Source of the DNA: an uncultured Prevotellaceae bacterium
GTDB lineage: Bacteria > Bacteroidota > Bacteroidia > Bacteroidales > Bacteroidaceae
Direction: 5' to 3'
DNA: 41,356 nt
Assembly: GCA_902799905.1 (NCBI GenBank)
Contig: CADCCB010000026.1
Coordinates: forward strand, 1 to 41,356
The stretch's first letter is position 1; the number at the start of each line of letters is the position of its first letter. The notes beneath the pieces were generated by a model, which did not search any database, had not been told where the DNA came from, and saw only the letters and a program-made list of their open reading frames with translations. Both the position numbers and the translations under genes were made by a program. Shown here one piece after another: positions 1 to 8,700 of the stretch.

Positions 1-321
1 CATCTGCAACTTTATTTAGTTAACTAATGTATTGATTATTAGGTAGTTAGTTAAATAATGCAACAATAAATTACCACCCAAATTGACGCAGAACCTTTTT
101 TTTCGAAAAAAAAAAATTCGCGTGCAAAATTTCTCAGAAATCGAGGACAGCAAGGACCTCACCTTGGGACATCAGGGGGATGAAATGGGACTGGAATTAC
201 CACCCAAAATCCCGAACCGGCAAACGATTCGGGAAATATTTTTACTCCTGACATACAAAAAAAAGTTCTTCTTCAATTTCGTTGAAAGACAAAAAAACAT
301 CAATACACTTTCATTGATTTT
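1..321. other. AT-rich gene-free region
   Basis: I find no convincing gene here. The only open frame of note (83-337) is lysine/phenylalanine-rich, has no promoter and resembles no family I know. The sequence holds a T8-CG-A11 palindrome near 95-116, a 6-bp hairpin (CCCGAA at 211-216 with TTCGGG at 228-233) followed by an A/T run that could be a weak terminator, and a 14-bp direct repeat AATTACCACCCAAA at 69-82 and 195-208. It may be the 3' flank of a gene left of the window. Confidence 0.5.
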
Positions 322-419
322 GTTGCAAAGGACATAAATCTTCACAAATCTATAATAAATCTTTCTGTGAGAGGCTGCCGAATATTATTTATGTACCATT
401 TACGTAGATTTATGTTCCT
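322..419. repeat. Stem-loop repeat, unit 1 of a tandem pair
   Basis: This ~98-bp unit is followed after one base by a near-identical copy at 421-517. Each unit starts GTTGCAAAGGACATAAATCT and ends AGATTTATGTTCCT, so its ends are inverted repeats (ACATAAATCT against AGATTTATGT). Inner CATAAAT/ATTTATG-type segments extend the pairing, so each unit can fold into one long imperfect hairpin. The central ~20 bases differ most between units while the arms are conserved. I do not recognise the family. Confidence 0.8.
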
Positions 420-420
420 G

Positions 421-517
421 GTTGCAAAGGACATAAATCTCCACAAATCTATCATAAATCTTTCGCTGTGAAGAACATTATATTATTTATGTACCATTTA
501 CGTAGATTTATGTTCCT
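421..517. repeat. Stem-loop repeat, unit 2 of a tandem pair
   Basis: This is the second copy of the unit at 322-419, with the same start, arms and end and a diverged apex (TTTCGCTGTGAAGAACATTA). It ends 57 bp before the TPR-gene promoter element at 574. It could be a regulatory leader, a small RNA pair or a miniature mobile repeat. Confidence 0.8.
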
Positions 518-573
518 TAAAAACTGAAGCATGTCTTTGTTAACCCTATAGGAAAATATTGTGTTAGAAAAAT

Positions 574-604
574 TTTGCCATGTTACCAATTATTCGTATC
601 TTTG
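574..604 (+). promoter_or_regulatory. Bacteroidetes promoter for the TPR gene
   Basis: TTTG at 574-577 is followed by 19 bp and then TATCTTTG at 597-604. This matches the Bacteroidetes primary sigma-factor promoter (TTTG-N19-TAnnTTTG). The expected transcription start is near 611, leaving a very short leader. Confidence 0.75.
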
Positions 605-623
605 CGACGTTGAATTGACATAA

Positions 624-3500
624 ATGCTTACCACTATGACTAAAAACAAGCATGCAAACTATATGAAATGGCTGTTGCTGGGGCTCATGCTGATACCCCT
701 GACTCTTTACGGACAGACCACACAGAAAGGCATGGTGAAGACCCGCGGCCGCATGGTCAACGGGCAGTTGGTGCCAGGAAAGGGTCTCCCTGATGCCACG
801 ATACAGATCAAAGGCATGAACAACATCGTGAGCCGCGATGGCGGTAACTTCTCCTTCAAAATCGGCAGTAACGGACAGTACCAACTGCTGAGTGTCATGA
901 AGCAGGGCTACCAGATGGTGGACCAGGAGGCCTGCCGTGCATACAAGCCCTCTAACAACACTCTCTACATCGTGATGGAGACACCTGAGCAACAGCGGCG
1001 CGACCTGCGTGAAGCCCAGAGCAAGATCAGGCAGAACCTGCAACAACAGTTGCAGAAACGTGAGGCTGAGATCATGCAGATGCAGGTGGATGCTGCCAAA
1101 AAGGACAGTCTGATAGACCTGCTCTACGAACAGCAGGGCGACAACGAGAAGTTGATCACCGATATGGCCAAGCGGTACAGCGAACTGGACTACGACCAGA
1201 TGGACGAGTTTTACCAGCAGGTGAGTTACGCCATTGAGCAGGGGCTGCTGACCCGTGCCGACTCGCTACTAAGAAGCCGAGGCGACCTGAACCAGCAGGT
1301 AGAGACCATCATTAAGAACGGACAGACCATTCAAAAAGAGAAGGAAAAGATAGAACAGGCGGAAGCCGTGCAAAAAGCCGACATAGAAGAGGCGGCCCAG
1401 CGCTGCCTGAAATACTATGAGACCTTTTTGGCCCAGCACAAGAACGACTCTGCCGCCCACTACATCACTCTCAGGGCACAACTGGACACCACCAGAATGG
1501 ACTGGCTGACCGATGCCGGCCTCTTCCTCACAAACTATGTGAGTGACTACACACGGGCCAATGAACTCTTTCATCGTATGCTGCGCCATGCACAAAGTGT
1601 GGATGACGGCATAAACATCGACGTGGCTGGAGCCTACAACAACCTGGCCCTGGTGGCATATAAATCAGGAGAAAGCGAATGGCAGGCACTGGAGTATTTC
1701 ATGAAAGCAGCCCGACTGGCAGAACAACTAAAAGGCAAGGAGAGTATCGAATATGCCACCTGCATTGCAAACATCGGGATGATCTTTGGCGACATGGGGA
1801 TAGAGAATGCTGCCCTGCGCCATCAACTGGAGGCACTCAGTATCCGCGAAAAGTCGGGAACAGACGAACTGGCGACCAGTTACCTGACCCTAGGTTACAC
1901 CTATACTGAAACGAGCGATTACCCCAAGGCCCTGGAAGCCCTGCGGAAAGCACAGGAATTGATGGAGAAATCAGGAGACAAACAGAGCATCGACATGGCC
2001 AACTGCCTGAACCAATTTGGCGAAATCTATTTCAAACAGACAGACTATCCCAAGGCACTGGAATACTATACACAGGCACTCGCTATGCGGAAGGAAGTAT
2101 TGGGAGAATCTCACACCGATGTGTATGGATCACTGAAGAAAATGGCCAACTTCTTCAGAATGCGACGAGATTATGCCAAGGCTCTGGAATACTTCCAGGA
2201 AGCACAGGCCGTAGGGGAGCAACTGCATGGCGAGGACGTGATGCTGGAGAACCTCTATCTGGAAATGGCATACACATACATCAAAGCCGGCAACAACGAG
2301 CAGGCTCTGGAATACAGTTTCAAGGCTCTCAGCGAGATGGAGAAGAAAAAGGGCAAAGAATCTGTTGATTTGTTGGATGCCTATCAAGCAATCGGAGATT
2401 CATACATGGCGATGGGCGACACCACCAAGGCCGCAGAACACCTCCAAAGAGCAGCAGACATACGCCAGCGCTATGTGGGCACGGGCCAGATGATGGGTAT
2501 GGATCAGACCAATAATGACGAATCACGCAACGGGGCTGCAAAAGAACTGGAGAACCGCTTGAAACTGCTGGCATTACTGGAAGGCACTGAAGGCCATGAC
2601 CCACTGGATGTGGCCGACGTCTGCGAGAAGATTGCTACCAACTACACAACGCTGACCGACCACGAACAGTCGTTGGCATATAATACACGCGCGCTCGAAA
2701 TCCGAAAACAGCAAAAGGGAGAACACAGTCTGGAGGTGTCAGACTCCTACCAGAACCTCGCCTACACATATATAGGAATGGGCGACATGGACAAGGCACT
2801 GGCTATGGCTCAACAGGCATTGGACATTAGGACCTACCTACTGGGACCTGACCATTCAAGTGTAGGTTCCATCTATATTACGCTGGGATTAATTTTCAGG
2901 ATTCAACAGGACTGGAAGAACCTATTTCATGCTTTCAGGAAAGTTGCTGATATCAAGGAAAAGATATGGGGGCCCGACTTTTATGACCTCGCTACTATAT
3001 ACCAGAACATTGCTGCGGCCTGTTTCTATCTGAAAGAGTACCCTATGGCACTAGATTACCTGAAGCGTGAACTGCGCATTGAGGAAAAAGTGCTTGGAGA
3101 AGACCATGAAAACACCCAAAACACAAGAGAGAACATTGCCGAGGTAGAGAAGAATATCAAACTACAGGATGCGCTGGCGCGCGACGAATATGCTATACAG
3201 GGCACCGTCATTGATGGCGACTGCGCTGCACGTCAACAAGGCATGGACGGTGTATATATCATACTGGAGTACGGCCCATGGACGGCAGGTGACGAAATGC
3301 ACTTCATGACTACTCTGGATTCGCTAAGAGACAAGCCCAAGACGCTGGTAGTACTAAAGGACGGCGAGGTGACCAGCCATCATTTCGAGAACCTAATCGG
3401 CATTAATTGCTCTCCCAAGCATATAGGCAAGGAGGAGAAGCAGCGTATCATGGAGATCTACCAACAATGGAAAGAGAAAGAGAAAGAGAAAAAGAAATAG
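624..3500 (+). CDS. Secreted TPR-repeat protein with carboxypeptidase-regulatory-like N-terminus
   Basis: This 958-residue protein has a signal peptide ending near LTLYGQ, so the mature protein probably starts at Gln, as is common in Bacteroidetes. Residues ~35-115 resemble a CarboxypepD_reg-like beta domain (LPDATIQIKG, DGGNFSF). Two charged coiled-coil stretches follow (~118-165 and ~215-255). About ten kinesin-light-chain-like TPR motifs fill ~330-850, recognisable from repeated patterns such as ALEYYTQALAMRKEVLGESH. A C-terminal ~90-residue domain (GVYIILEYGPWT to HHFENLIGINC) is one I cannot name, and the tail is KEKEKEKKK. It is probably a periplasmic or surface scaffold, but no enzymatic motif is visible. 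ATG at 636 is an alternative start that keeps the signal peptide. The MeaB-like gene follows after 21 bp and may be co-transcribed. Confidence 0.85.
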   Translation: MLTTMTKNKHANYMKWLLLGLMLIPLTLYGQTTQKGMVKTRGRMVNGQLVPGKGLPDATIQIKGMNNIVSRDGGNFSFKIGSNGQYQLLSVMKQGYQMVDQEACRAYKPSNNTLYIVMETPEQQRRDLREAQSKIRQNLQQQLQKREAEIMQMQVDAAKKDSLIDLLYEQQGDNEKLITDMAKRYSELDYDQMDEFYQQVSYAIEQGLLTRADSLLRSRGDLNQQVETIIKNGQTIQKEKEKIEQAEAVQKADIEEAAQRCLKYYETFLAQHKNDSAAHYITLRAQLDTTRMDWLTDAGLFLTNYVSDYTRANELFHRMLRHAQSVDDGINIDVAGAYNNLALVAYKSGESEWQALEYFMKAARLAEQLKGKESIEYATCIANIGMIFGDMGIENAALRHQLEALSIREKSGTDELATSYLTLGYTYTETSDYPKALEALRKAQELMEKSGDKQSIDMANCLNQFGEIYFKQTDYPKALEYYTQALAMRKEVLGESHTDVYGSLKKMANFFRMRRDYAKALEYFQEAQAVGEQLHGEDVMLENLYLEMAYTYIKAGNNEQALEYSFKALSEMEKKKGKESVDLLDAYQAIGDSYMAMGDTTKAAEHLQRAADIRQRYVGTGQMMGMDQTNNDESRNGAAKELENRLKLLALLEGTEGHDPLDVADVCEKIATNYTTLTDHEQSLAYNTRALEIRKQQKGEHSLEVSDSYQNLAYTYIGMGDMDKALAMAQQALDIRTYLLGPDHSSVGSIYITLGLIFRIQQDWKNLFHAFRKVADIKEKIWGPDFYDLATIYQNIAAACFYLKEYPMALDYLKRELRIEEKVLGEDHENTQNTRENIAEVEKNIKLQDALARDEYAIQGTVIDGDCAARQQGMDGVYIILEYGPWTAGDEMHFMTTLDSLRDKPKTLVVLKDGEVTSHHFENLIGINCSPKHIGKEEKQRIMEIYQQWKEKEKEKKK

Positions 3501-3521
3501 AACCAAAAGTTATTGCGAGAT

Positions 3522-4616
3522 ATGGAACATCCAGAGAATAGTACAGAATATGCAGGGCTGCAAGTGAATAGCGGAGTGGAACAGCCCTCTATCATCAACC
3601 CCTACCTGAAGCGTAACCGCTTCCGCCGTCGTGAGATGACCGTCGCTGAGATGGTCGAGGGCATCGTCAAGGGCGATGTCACCGTCCTCTCACAGGCCGT
3701 CACACTGGTGGAGAGCGTCAACCCCGACCATCAGGCCCGCGCTCAGGAGGTTATCGACAAGTGCCTGCCCTATAGTGGCCGCAGCGTGCGCATCGGCATC
3801 AGCGGTGTGCCAGGAGCGGGCAAGTCGACCAGCATCGATGAGTTCGGCATCCACCTGCTCCGTGAGAAGGGCGGACGTCTTGCCGTACTGGCCATCGACC
3901 CCAGCAGCGAGCGAAGCAAGGGCAGCATCCTGGGCGACAAGACACGCATGGAGAAACTCGCCGTGCATCCCGACTCGTTCATCCGTCCCAGCCCATCGGC
4001 AGGATCGCTGGGTGGCGTGGCCCGTAAGACGCGCGAGACCATCATCCTCTGCGAGGCGGCTGGTTTCGACAAGATATTCGTGGAGACCGTTGGCGTAGGA
4101 CAGAGCGAGACGGCCTGTCACTCGATGGTCGATTTCTTCCTGCTCATCCAGGTGGCTGGCACGGGCGACGAACTGCAGGGCATCAAGCGAGGCATCATGG
4201 AAATCAGCGACGGCATCGTCATCAACAAGTGCGACGGCGACAACGTGGACCGCTGCCAGATGGCGGCCACCAATTTCCGCAATGCTCTCCACTTCTTCCC
4301 CATGCCCGAGAGCGGCTGGACACCCAAGGTGCTCTGCTATAGCGGCTTCTACGGCACAGGTGTAAAAGAGGTGTGGGATATGATTTACGAGTATTTCGAC
4401 TTCGTGAAGCATAATGGCTACTTCGACTACCGTCGCAACGAGCAGTCGAAATACTGGATGTATGAGACCATCAACGAGCAACTGCGCCTCCGCTTCTACA
4501 ACAACCCGCTCATTCAGGCCCGCCTGCAACAGGCTGAGCAGACCGTCCTCAACGGCCAGAAGACCTCCTTCGTGGCTGCACAGGACTTGCTCGACACCTA
4601 TTACGCGTCCTTGTAA
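3522..4616 (+). CDS. meaB: MeaB/ArgK-type P-loop GTPase (methylmalonyl-CoA mutase chaperone)
   Basis: MeaB is the G3E-family GTPase that protects adenosylcobalamin-dependent methylmalonyl-CoA mutase and gates its cofactor loading; it is cytoplasmic. The visible motifs are Walker A GVPGAGKST (residues ~95-103), DPSSERSKGSILGDKTRM, the switch/Walker B segment VETVGVGQSE, and the base-specificity motif NKCDGD. The C-terminal part (YEYFDFVKHNGYF onward) is the usual dimerisation arm. The 364-residue length is normal if the ATG at 3522 is used; an upstream TTG at 3513 adds three residues and is less likely. The mutase itself is not in this window. The stop codon directly abuts the stop codon of the convergent DUF1573 gene. 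Confidence 0.9.
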   Translation: MEHPENSTEYAGLQVNSGVEQPSIINPYLKRNRFRRREMTVAEMVEGIVKGDVTVLSQAVTLVESVNPDHQARAQEVIDKCLPYSGRSVRIGISGVPGAGKSTSIDEFGIHLLREKGGRLAVLAIDPSSERSKGSILGDKTRMEKLAVHPDSFIRPSPSAGSLGGVARKTRETIILCEAAGFDKIFVETVGVGQSETACHSMVDFFLLIQVAGTGDELQGIKRGIMEISDGIVINKCDGDNVDRCQMAATNFRNALHFFPMPESGWTPKVLCYSGFYGTGVKEVWDMIYEYFDFVKHNGYFDYRRNEQSKYWMYETINEQLRLRFYNNPLIQARLQQAEQTVLNGQKTSFVAAQDLLDTYYASL

Positions 4617-5711
4617 CTATTTCACGTTGACTCGGAGGACGACCTTAGCGTGCTCTGGGTCGTTGGTAATCATGAGCACACGCGGACGCTGACGAGCCTT
4701 GAGCAATGCATTCCTGTCGGCAATGGCCACCTTGAGCCTGACCGACTGCTGGGGTTGCAGTTCACGACTGTCGAGGGTCACCTTCAGGCCAGGGGTGAAC
4801 ATCTGCAGCGAGGAGATCTTCAGGGGCAGGCGTCCCACGTTGGTCATCGTGATGACCTCCTGCTTCTTCGTCTTACCACCGATTTTCCCCAGTACGATGG
4901 AGTCGGTAGAGAGTTGCAGACGGGGGGCAAACTGCTTGTAGTTGTCTCCATAGCCGACGGTGTTGGGAAGAAGAACGGCACTGACTGGCAGTTCAATGTC
5001 GCCGCTGACGTTCTCGCCCAACTGTGAAGCCAGATAGACCGTTGTCTGCGTCAAGCCGAAGTCATGGATGTTTTGTGAATTAAGCGTCAGCGTAATCTTG
5101 CCCCCACGTCCTGGAGCCAGCGTCTCCGGCTCTGCGACAGCCGTGAGATAGGAGGGCAGGTGGAGCACGTTAGGGGTCATCACCTTCTCGCCATTGTTCA
5201 CGATGTTGATGACCACCTCTGGGCGTTCGCCTTTGTTCACATCGTCGAACTCCACATTATCCATATCGGCCAACAGGTCGCCAAAGGCGTATGGATAAGT
5301 ATTCGAGTAGTCCTTCAGTTCGGCCAGCACCACACCCTCCATCGTCAAGTAGAAAGGCTCCTTTGAACCGTTGCTATAGACAGCGGCCTGCTTGCAGAAG
5401 TGTCCCAGCATCTGGGCATCGTAGGTCATGGTGATGGTGAACTTCTCGCCTGCATTGACCGACCTACGGGGGTAGTCGACCGAGGTGCAGCCGCAGTCGG
5501 GCTTCACTCTCTCTATGACCAGATGGCGCGAGCCCTTGTTCTTCAGTTCAAAGACGGCGGTGACAGGCACCTGATAGCCCGTCTTCCCCACATTGACAAC
5601 TGGCTCGTCGGCTATGAGTTTCTGAGCGTTGACAGGCGAGAAGGTAAAAAGGCAGAAAGGCAAGACGCCCCATACCGACCTAAACACCTTATTATATAAT
5701 ATATGAATCAT
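4617..5711 (-). CDS. Secreted DUF1573 multi-domain protein
   Basis: This 364-residue protein has a signal peptide ending near FSPVNAQ. Three tandem immunoglobulin-like DUF1573 modules (an ASH/HYDIN-related fold) can be traced at roughly 30-135, 140-250 and 255-364. The first carries the hallmark PDCGCTSVDYP with its paired cysteines, and the last has GKTKKQEVITMTNVG. DUF1573 proteins are common, mostly uncharacterised cell-envelope proteins of Bacteroidetes. The start lies 11 bp after the stop of the alpha-2-macroglobulin-like gene on the same strand, so the two are probably one operon. It has no promoter of its own that I can see. Confidence 0.85.
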   Translation of the reverse strand: MIHILYNKVFRSVWGVLPFCLFTFSPVNAQKLIADEPVVNVGKTGYQVPVTAVFELKNKGSRHLVIERVKPDCGCTSVDYPRRSVNAGEKFTITMTYDAQMLGHFCKQAAVYSNGSKEPFYLTMEGVVLAELKDYSNTYPYAFGDLLADMDNVEFDDVNKGERPEVVINIVNNGEKVMTPNVLHLPSYLTAVAEPETLAPGRGGKITLTLNSQNIHDFGLTQTTVYLASQLGENVSGDIELPVSAVLLPNTVGYGDNYKQFAPRLQLSTDSIVLGKIGGKTKKQEVITMTNVGRLPLKISSLQMFTPGLKVTLDSRELQPQQSVRLKVAIADRNALLKARQRPRVLMITNDPEHAKVVLRVNVK

Positions 5712-5722
5712 TCTTCCTTTGT

Positions 5723-8700
5723 TTATCTTTCTTTCACCTCTATCGTCATCGAATGAGTCGTGCCGCGGAATTCTGGGCTATAGGCGCAACCAGCAGTACA
5801 CGTGCCTGTCTCGTAGGTGCCGGCACGGTCGATGTAGTACTCGGTCTCGATGACATGACGGCCCTTCGACAGCAGGTCGAAGTAGTAGTTGGTCGAGCAG
5901 TCCTTTGGTGCGCAGTAGTAACCCCAGTGGTAGCCGCTCAACTGGTTGACAGGCTCCATGCAGGCAGCACGTTTGTCGACAACCTGTACGAAGTCGTAGT
6001 CGCGGTCGGCCTCGATGGTCAGGCGTACTTTTATTCTATCGCCGACTTTACATTGAACATTGGCTGTTTGCTTTGAATTGTCAATGATAATCTCACGCTT
6101 CACGCTGATACCGCTGCTCTGATCCTTGATGTCGGAGGTGGGCTGCATGAACTGCATATAGACAGCACCCCATGATGTGCCGTCAGAGGTCTTCTCGGCT
6201 GTAAAGACGGAACCTCCCTCAGTCCCTTCGAAGGAGGGAACCACAGCCTTCACATAGCCCAGACCGGCAGTAGCCTTTGAGGTCTCGATCTCCTTGCCGT
6301 CGACCTTCAGGACTGTAGGTGTGGCGGCAGTCAGTTTCTCGCTGTTCAGTTGGCCCTTTTCACTTAAGAAGGCATAGACAGCATCGACACTGTTGATAGG
6401 CGTATCCCAAGCCTGAGTGCGCTTCTCCTGCAGCAGCCAGCGCTGCATCTCGCTGATGGTCTGAGTGTCATCGGGCGTCAGACGCTGGATGGCCTCGATG
6501 GCAGCCACCTGGGTGGGGATGCGGTAGTCGCGCCAAGAATAGAGGGCACGCGGCGTGTCGTAGTAACGACCCATCTCCTCTTTATATACGGTATACTCCT
6601 TCAGGCTCTTCACGTAGGTCTTGTTGTTGAGCACGATGGCCGACATGGCCTTGTCGAAGATGCTCTGGTTGCGTGTCTCTTTCTTCAGCAGTTTGATGAG
6701 GTAGTCGTTGGCTGCCTGCACCTTGGACGGCAACTGACGGCCATCAAGCGTACAGATGTAGAGCCACTGGAGGGCCATGTGGCTGGGGAATGTGACTTTC
6801 ACTCCCTTCTTCTCCTGCTTCTTCATCTCGTTGACCATATCAACAATCTCGTTGCCCATGAAACCGAAGGCCTTATCGAGCATCTTCTTGTGGACGGGAG
6901 TCTGAGACTCCTGTACTTCTATCATCTGGTTGAGTCGTACCAGCATCTCGCTGATCTCAACGGTCATGTACATAGAGCCACTCATGCCTGGCCACCAACT
7001 CCACGAGCCGTCGCTGCCCTGAAGAGCCTTCATCCGATCGATGGCTGACGACAGACGCTGATCCATCAGGTTCGTATCGAAGAAGTCGGCCAGACGATCC
7101 TTCTGCTCCTGCTCACGGTTGGCATCCATCACCCAAGGTGTCTCAGAGAGAACCAGATCCTTGAGTTCCTCATTCTTAGAGAGTTGAGATTGGAGGGTGG
7201 AAGACTGGGCATCTTCACGGCTCCAGGCCTCAAACACGCCCTTGACATTGGGATTCTGTTGGATGATGTAGCGGCCGATGGCATTGGCATAATAGGACGA
7301 TGACTGACAGAGGGCACAATTGTCGTAGGGGTGACCCACACTGGGCAGAGCCTGAATCATCAGCCAGGCAGGATTGTTGGTGTACTCGATGGTAAGGGAA
7401 GAGTGAATAGTGAAAAGTGAAGAATTTGCTTCCGCCTTACCTGGGTTTGCTTTGGGGAGCAAAGCCTGCAGGTCGATGGTCTTGGTGCCTGGCTCGTTCT
7501 GCGTGAAGGGAACGGTCACCGTGACACGCTCGCGGTTAGGCAGGACGGGCAGATAGTGCTGCTCGCCATCGCTGAAACCCTCGCCGCTGACCATCATCTT
7601 TGCTATCAGCAAACTGGGAGTCTGCTCCGTGCAAACAAAGTTGAAGGACTGGGCAAACGTAGAGCCCGCAGCCAGTTCAACAGGCTGTTCGTCGGCGAAA
7701 ACCACTTTCTCGGTCTCTGGGTCGATGAGTTCGATGCGGGCCTTACCAGTGACGGCCTTCTCGCCTGTATTGAAGATGCGGGCAGAGATGGTGGCACGGT
7801 CACCCATACGGATGAAGCGAGGCACATTGGGCTGGATCATCACATCCTTCTTGGCCACAGCCTCATCGGTCAGCGAGCCGTACATCAGGTCGGTGGTATG
7901 GGCGATACCCATGAAACGCCAGGTGGTGAGGCTCTCGGGCAACGTAAACTTCAGGGCTACCCTACCCTCGCTGTCGGTAGTGAGTCGGGGATAGAAGAAT
8001 GCCGTCTCCTGCAGGTTCTCACGCATCTGCACCTGACCGGCCTCCGACTGCTGTTCCTCGACAAGATCATTCTCTTCTTCTACTGATTGGTTGACTACCA
8101 CCTCCTGCATACTATCATCTGCTGCATCCATCATCATCTCCGCCTCCTCTTCCATCGGAGCCGCTGCCTTCATTCTTGCCATCATCATCGGAGCACGTCC
8201 ATAGGCAACGATGGCGTAGGCCTCGGGATAGATGTCATGATCGAAATAACTGAACTCCAACGAAGGCACCCTCAGCAGGGTTTCACGCCAAGAGCGGCTG
8301 CTATGCAGACTGCCCCACGAGGTGAAACGCCAGGAGGCATTGGGCAGCGACAGCGACTGATAGGGTACCAGCGACCAGTTGTGGGCGCACAGTTGGTCGA
8401 GGCTCTTATCATAGAGCGTAGCCATCAGTTGGGCCTTCGCCGGCTTGCCGTCAGGATCAAGGATGGTCATCGTCCACTCCTCCTGCTGACCAGGGGTCAG
8501 ACGGTTGCGGAAAGTCTGCCACTGCAACTTCAGTTTCTTATCGGGCAACGGACGGCGGATGGTAGTTTGATGGGTATAGGTCTTGCCCTCCTTCACCCAC
8601 GCGAAGGTGAGCAGAATGCCGTCACCATAGTCCTCCTTATAGGTGAACTTGCGGTTGACGAGTGCGTTGGACTTATCAATGGAACCGCTCTCTATCAGCG

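Noticed and set aside
83-337. 84-codon open frame in the left flank
   Set aside because: It is low-complexity, has no promoter or family resemblance, and overlaps hairpin and repeat sequence.
322-517. CRISPR-like array
   Set aside because: There are only two units, directly adjacent, with internal palindromy and no spacers or cas genes.
3513-3521. TTG start for meaB
   Set aside because: The ATG at 3522 is nine bases further on, a stronger start, and the extra residues are not conserved-looking.
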